The position numbers and the translations under genes are program-made. From Candidula unifasciata (taxonomy: Eukaryota > Mollusca > Gastropoda > Stylommatophora > Geomitridae), in the NCBI GenBank assembly GCA_905116865.2, contig CAJHNH020007590.1:285001-349000 (forward strand): a stretch of 64,000 bases of DNA, written 5' to 3'. This document shows positions 60,377 through 64,000 of the stretch, piece after piece. The notes beneath the pieces were generated by a model. The model was not told the origin of the DNA and searched no databases. It saw only the letters and a program-made list of their open reading frames with translations. How positions within the stretch are numbered: position 1 is the first letter of the stretch; each line of letters begins with the position of its first letter.

Positions 60377-60970
60377 TCAGCATTCCGATCCCTTGAGGTT
60401 CATTGCTGCAGATATCACCCACCTCCACTCATCTCTCTGGTTAGCCTTCTCTTTCCAGTTGGTAACACCAAGTGTTTGCAGGTCTGTCTGGATATTATCT
60501 TTCCATCGTTTTCCTGGTCTCCCTTGTGATCTACGCCCACCCTCTGTCATGTGTATACATTCTTTCAATATACCCCAACCATTTTAGTCTGTTAGCTCTC
60601 ATGATGCCAGTGATCAATGGTGATTTAAACATATTATGTGTTACGTTGTTGCTTCTCACTCTCCATTTCCCGCTGTTAGCATCTTCCAAAGATTTGTCTT
60701 AAGACTGTTTTCGAAAACCTGTAATAAGGCCTCATCTCTTTTATTTCTGCTTCAAGTTTCACAGCCATATAAAACGACTGGTCTTATCAACGTTTTATAT
60801 ATTTTGATCTTGGTGTTGCGAGACAAACACTTTGACTTTAGCAAATGTTGAAGGGCATAGTATACTTTATTTCTAGATTGTATTCTAGATTGTATTTCTT
60901 CTCTCAGCAGTTGGAGCAGTTGAAGTTTGCACCCAAGTAGTTATATGTTTCCGTTCGTTTGTTTTCATAT
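60377..60970 (-). pseudogene. LINE ORF2 C-terminal remnant, second of two
   Basis: Minus-strand translation GRRSQGRPGKRWKDNIQTDL, then QTLGVTNWKEKANQRDEWRW and VISAAMNLKGSEC, forms a well-preserved C-terminus. Upstream, the broken frames to 60970 contain KTLIRPVVLY and CETxSRNKRDE-like pieces of the same ORF. Confidence 0.75.
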
Positions 60971-61364
60971 TATCGACTTCGATGTGGCCGGAGTTTATAT
61001 TCTTTTCATGTCTAGTTAGTATTCGTACAGAATAGTAAACATTTGAAAACATTTTATGTTTTGCATCCTGCAGTTGGTCTGTGGTAACTAATAACTAGGA
61101 ATGAAAGAATCCTAAGTATTATAACAAGTAACTAAACTTGGAAATTGTCAATGACAGTTTAGTTAATGCAGGAAAGCTGCACCAGCTTTCAAGAAAACCA
61201 ATAGTTCTATGTTGTCAGCATTAAGGCATGAAGAAGCGGGTGTAAAGTAACTACTATTCGTATTCGGCCCGACCGCTACTATTCGGCCGAATACCGAATA
61301 GTCAATAGGTCCACTATTCGGCCCCGAAGCGAATACGAAGCGAATATTCGGTACAGCCCTACTT

Positions 61365-61475
61365 AATAGTGCTCTTGACAAAGCTCATCAACGAACATTA
61401 CACACCCCCCCCCCATCCCCCGACACTTCGATGAGGTACAAGGTGGAAGAGAAAAAGAAGAAGAAGAGGAAGCCT
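61365..61475 (+). repeat. LINE 3' tail fragment, also seen at 63780-63880
   Basis: CTCATCAACGAACAT, a C-rich patch, then GATGAGGTACAAGGTGGAAGA and an AAGAAGAAG tail, match 63781-63880. It begins immediately after the ATTCGG element end. Confidence 0.55.
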
Positions 61476-61664
61476 ATGATAATAAAAAACAAACCGTGGT
61501 TAGATAACGGTAGAAAACTACAGGGACAACTAAAGCAATATTACAGGTTCCCAACTGGTGCTCAGCGCCGCGTAGAGACCTTGAGCTTCCATGGATTCCA
61601 AATTATTATAATACAAGTAAATGAAGTAGGATTTGGACCACCCTCCCACCTTTTCCAATCACAT

Positions 61665-61905
61665 GGGTAGAATCTACTGCCACTAGCTTCAAAACAGTAA
61701 AGTACGCATTCCTCTACTGCCACTAGCTTCAAAACAGTAAAGTACGCAAACAGTAAAGCCACTAGCTTCAAAACGCATTCGTCGTCTACTGCCACTAGCT
61801 TCAAAACAGTAAAGTACGCATTCGTCTACTGCCACTAGCTTCAAAACAGTAAAGTACGCATTCGTCTACTGCCACTAGCTTCAAAACAGTAAAGTACGCA
61901 TTCTT
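61665..61905 (+). repeat. 40-bp minisatellite, about five to six copies
   Basis: The unit is CTACTGCCACTAGCTTCAAA plus ACAGTAAAGTACGCATTCGT. One copy is scrambled near 61745-61790. A SINE body follows directly. Confidence 0.9.
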
Positions 61906-62015
61906 CGCGCGTATTGGGCGTAGAGAGCTAGATCTATATTTTTTTTTACCAATCGCCACTGCGTGGGTGATGTGGACAACATCCCATTGGCCCCCTTTAC
62001 TTCCCAGGGCGTTAC
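61906..62015 (+). mobile_element. SINE body copy
   Basis: GGGCGTAGAGAGCTAGATCT, then TTTTTTACCAATCGCCACTG and GGTGATGTGGACAACATCCC, ending CTTTACTTCCCAGGGC, match the SINE body at 28316 and 31147. Confidence 0.65.
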
Positions 62016-63450
62016 CTGGTACGTATTTCAGGCTGTGTCTACCCTCGCACCAAGTTCACCTTTTGGACGAAAGAAATCCTCTTTGATGTTTTATTTGAAA
62101 TGAAGACTTCCCGGCCAGCAGGCGGGCGAGCGTCTAGCGCGCTATACAACAGTAGCTCCTATGTACAGCAACATTTGCCAAATAGGATTTCTGCTAGCCA
62201 CGTCAAATAACCCAACACAGCATTCAGCATCTAATCAATTAACGATTATTTACATTATGCATAGACAAGTTTTCGCATCCAGTGCTAAATGATTGCGTAA
62301 AGTATACTTCTCTGGTTTCAGAATCACTACACTAGTACCGCTCTTTTCATTAGTACTTTGGATCTATTTACAAACACTTTACTGAGTCAATAAATACTTC
62401 TGCACAGGCAGCGGACTTCAATACGCAGAATTGATCAGACAATTAAACACGTCAAAAGCCTGCCTAGGTCGTATAAATATCGCCGCTCTTTGATCAGACC
62501 TCCATATTTTGTTTTGGTAATTATTTCGTATAAAATAATTGTCCTACTATCTGTAAAAAGGTTTGCAAACCATCTTCCAGAACTTGAAATGTGCTTGTAA
62601 GTATAAATTTTGTTTTGTTTTGTTTCTTGTATCGCGCGGTTAGTAGTTGGTTTGCATGAATATTATAGGACTCTTGGAAAGAAAAGTGTTGGACTCGCTG
62701 GACACGTTTGCAGAATCGATATTCTGTCTGTTCTAATTGTGTTTGAAGTAATCAACAAAAAACACATATTTAGTTAATTTGGGAGGTTTGCGTCACGTTT
62801 CTGTATGACATATTTTTACAAATGATGACATATATTTTGAGAAAGACGGTACGGTAACGGCACACAGATCTGACCGTTGTATTATGACTTCCAGCCATGT
62901 AAATTTATCAGGAACACACACGCAAACACACACATACACACACACGCGCGCGCGCTCACCATATGCACCCGTTCGCACTCACACAGACATGCTTGGAAAC
63001 AAGTGATTGTAACAATCCTGTCTCATCTTCTAGCAAAGAAAAGAGTCAGACCCTGATTTCGTACAAGACGTGACACAGCGACCCCACAGTTTATTGGCTG
63101 TGTGTGGTTTTACGTTCACTACTTTGCCTTTGCTTCCTGAACACTTTCACGCTCAAAATGTTCTCAAAATCAGCGTAAAGCTGTCTGCTGTTAGTTTTGG
63201 TATGTCAGACTTATGAGACGGTGTAGAAACCCCTTAAATCACAGACATTTAGTTTACGGTTGGTTACGTTCTGCAAAATCAGACACAATTTATTTGGTTC
63301 ACCTGTCTGTTATCATGTAAAATCACAAGTTAAACAAAGGTAACGTTGTGACATATCAAGCGTGTCGTAAAGGTGTGATTAAGGCGGTTTGGCAGCTGCA
63401 ACTAATGTGTGTAATCAAACAATGGCGCAAACTATCTCCACTGTTGACAC
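62016..63450. other. Non-coding DNA, possible promoter
   Basis: No gene is supported. A TATAAATA at 62472-62479 is followed about 120 nt later by a GTAAGTA donor-like site at 62596, which could be a promoter and leader exon of a gene beyond the window. A CA/CG-repeat patch lies at 62913-62955. Confidence 0.35.
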
Positions 63451-63469
63451 ACAAGCAGATACTCCGGAG

Positions 63470-63880
63470 TACTGAAGTGAATCTTGACAACAGAGGTTAA
63501 ATGCCTTAGAAGAACTGCTGGAGTTTTACTGGAAAGACAGAACACGAAATCACAAAATCATAGGGATACTAGGGATAAAGCTAGACCTTTAGATCATCAA
63601 GGAACAACGAATGAAGTGGTTTTGAAACCTAACAAGAATACCCTGGTACTATCTAACACAGCGAGCCACACTGAAACTTTACAACGGGTATAGAGAGGGG
63701 AAGAGCTCGGAAAATATGGAGTGATGGAACAAAGAACAGCATGACAGAAATTAACATCATTCTTAATAGGGCTTTGAAATAACTCATCAACGAACGTAGA
63801 TCTACCCCACCCCCTTTTCCTCCCCTCTTAACCCTGCCCCCTTTTTGTCTGATGTACTAGGTGGAAGAAAAGAAAAAGAA
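63470..63880 (+). pseudogene. LINE ORF2 C-terminal remnant and 3' end
   Basis: Broken plus-strand frames include EVKCLRRTAGVL (compare the EMKCLRRxxG block) and, later, RGRARKIWSDGTKNSMTEIN, the 'RGRPRxxWxDxI..' block. A C-rich segment and an A/G-rich AAGAAGAAGATG tail follow. The 3' end is shared with 61365-61475. Confidence 0.65.
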
Positions 63881-64000
63881 GAAGATGACCGTATCACACA
63901 GCTGTGTCTGCTATTTTCTTTAAAAAAAAAAAAAACTGTTGGCTGGTATGTTTGTTCTGAATTCTCTTAACAAAAACTGTATTTTAACTCAGGTCTAGGG

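Larger units (their letters stand above)
59610..61363. mobile_element. Foldback/hAT-like ATTCGG element complex with nested LINE pieces
   Basis: TAGGGCTGTACCGAATAGTG at 59610 and TAGGGCTGTACCGAAAAGTG at 59935 face an inverted end at about 61349-61363 (reverse complement TAGGGCTGTACCGAATATTC). All three ends run into clustered ATTCGGCCGAATA palindromes. Between them lie the LINE 3' piece at 59700-59895 (-) and LINE tails at 60100-60970 (-). I found no convincing target-site duplication, so the number of elements is uncertain. Confidence 0.6.

Overview
This is an invertebrate nuclear genome window, AT-rich and full of transposon remnants. It is most likely from a mollusc, probably a gastropod. 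That inference rests on the intron-rich gene structure, the style of the single-exon 7TM receptor, the many decayed non-LTR retrotransposons with the ESWT-type reverse-transcriptase tail, and the high density of minisatellites. The species cannot be read from the sequence. Nothing prokaryotic or organellar was seen.

Two protein-coding genes are well supported. (1) A pleckstrin-family gene on the + strand spans 2699-26699. I assembled ten coding exons by eye. All introns are GT-AG, all phases agree, and the product is 393 residues with PH-DEP-PH architecture. Intron 1 is about 10 kb. (2) A single-exon rhodopsin-class GPCR of 378 aa lies on the + strand at 53873-55009. It resembles the chemosensory or peptide-receptor-like GPCRs expanded in gastropods. 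The genes show no functional linkage. Pleckstrins act at phosphoinositide membranes and actin downstream of receptors, but a connection to this receptor would be speculation.

Layout: 1-2.6 kb is upstream DNA with old repeats. 2.7-26.7 kb is the pleckstrin gene, whose introns hold LINE RT/RNase H pieces, tRNA-like SINEs and small minisatellites. 26.7-53.6 kb is intergenic and dominated by tandem arrays (units of about 22-29, 28, 37, 38, 42, 49, 65, 70 and 83/86 bp), LINE fragments and short inverted-repeat elements. 53.9-55.0 kb is the GPCR. 55.1-57.0 kb is a minus-strand LINE with a recognisable YADD motif. 57.0-57.8 kb is a 25-bp array. 58.5-61.9 kb is nested LINE and ATTCGG foldback-element debris. 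62-64 kb is mostly unannotatable, with a LINE tail at the end.

The most noteworthy non-genic content is three small non-autonomous DNA elements with terminal inverted repeats and 8-bp target-site duplications (one perfect, two 7/8), an unusually dense set of unrelated minisatellites, and an array in which nearly every unit carries a near-perfect 26-bp palindrome. I found no evidence of a previously undescribed multi-gene system.
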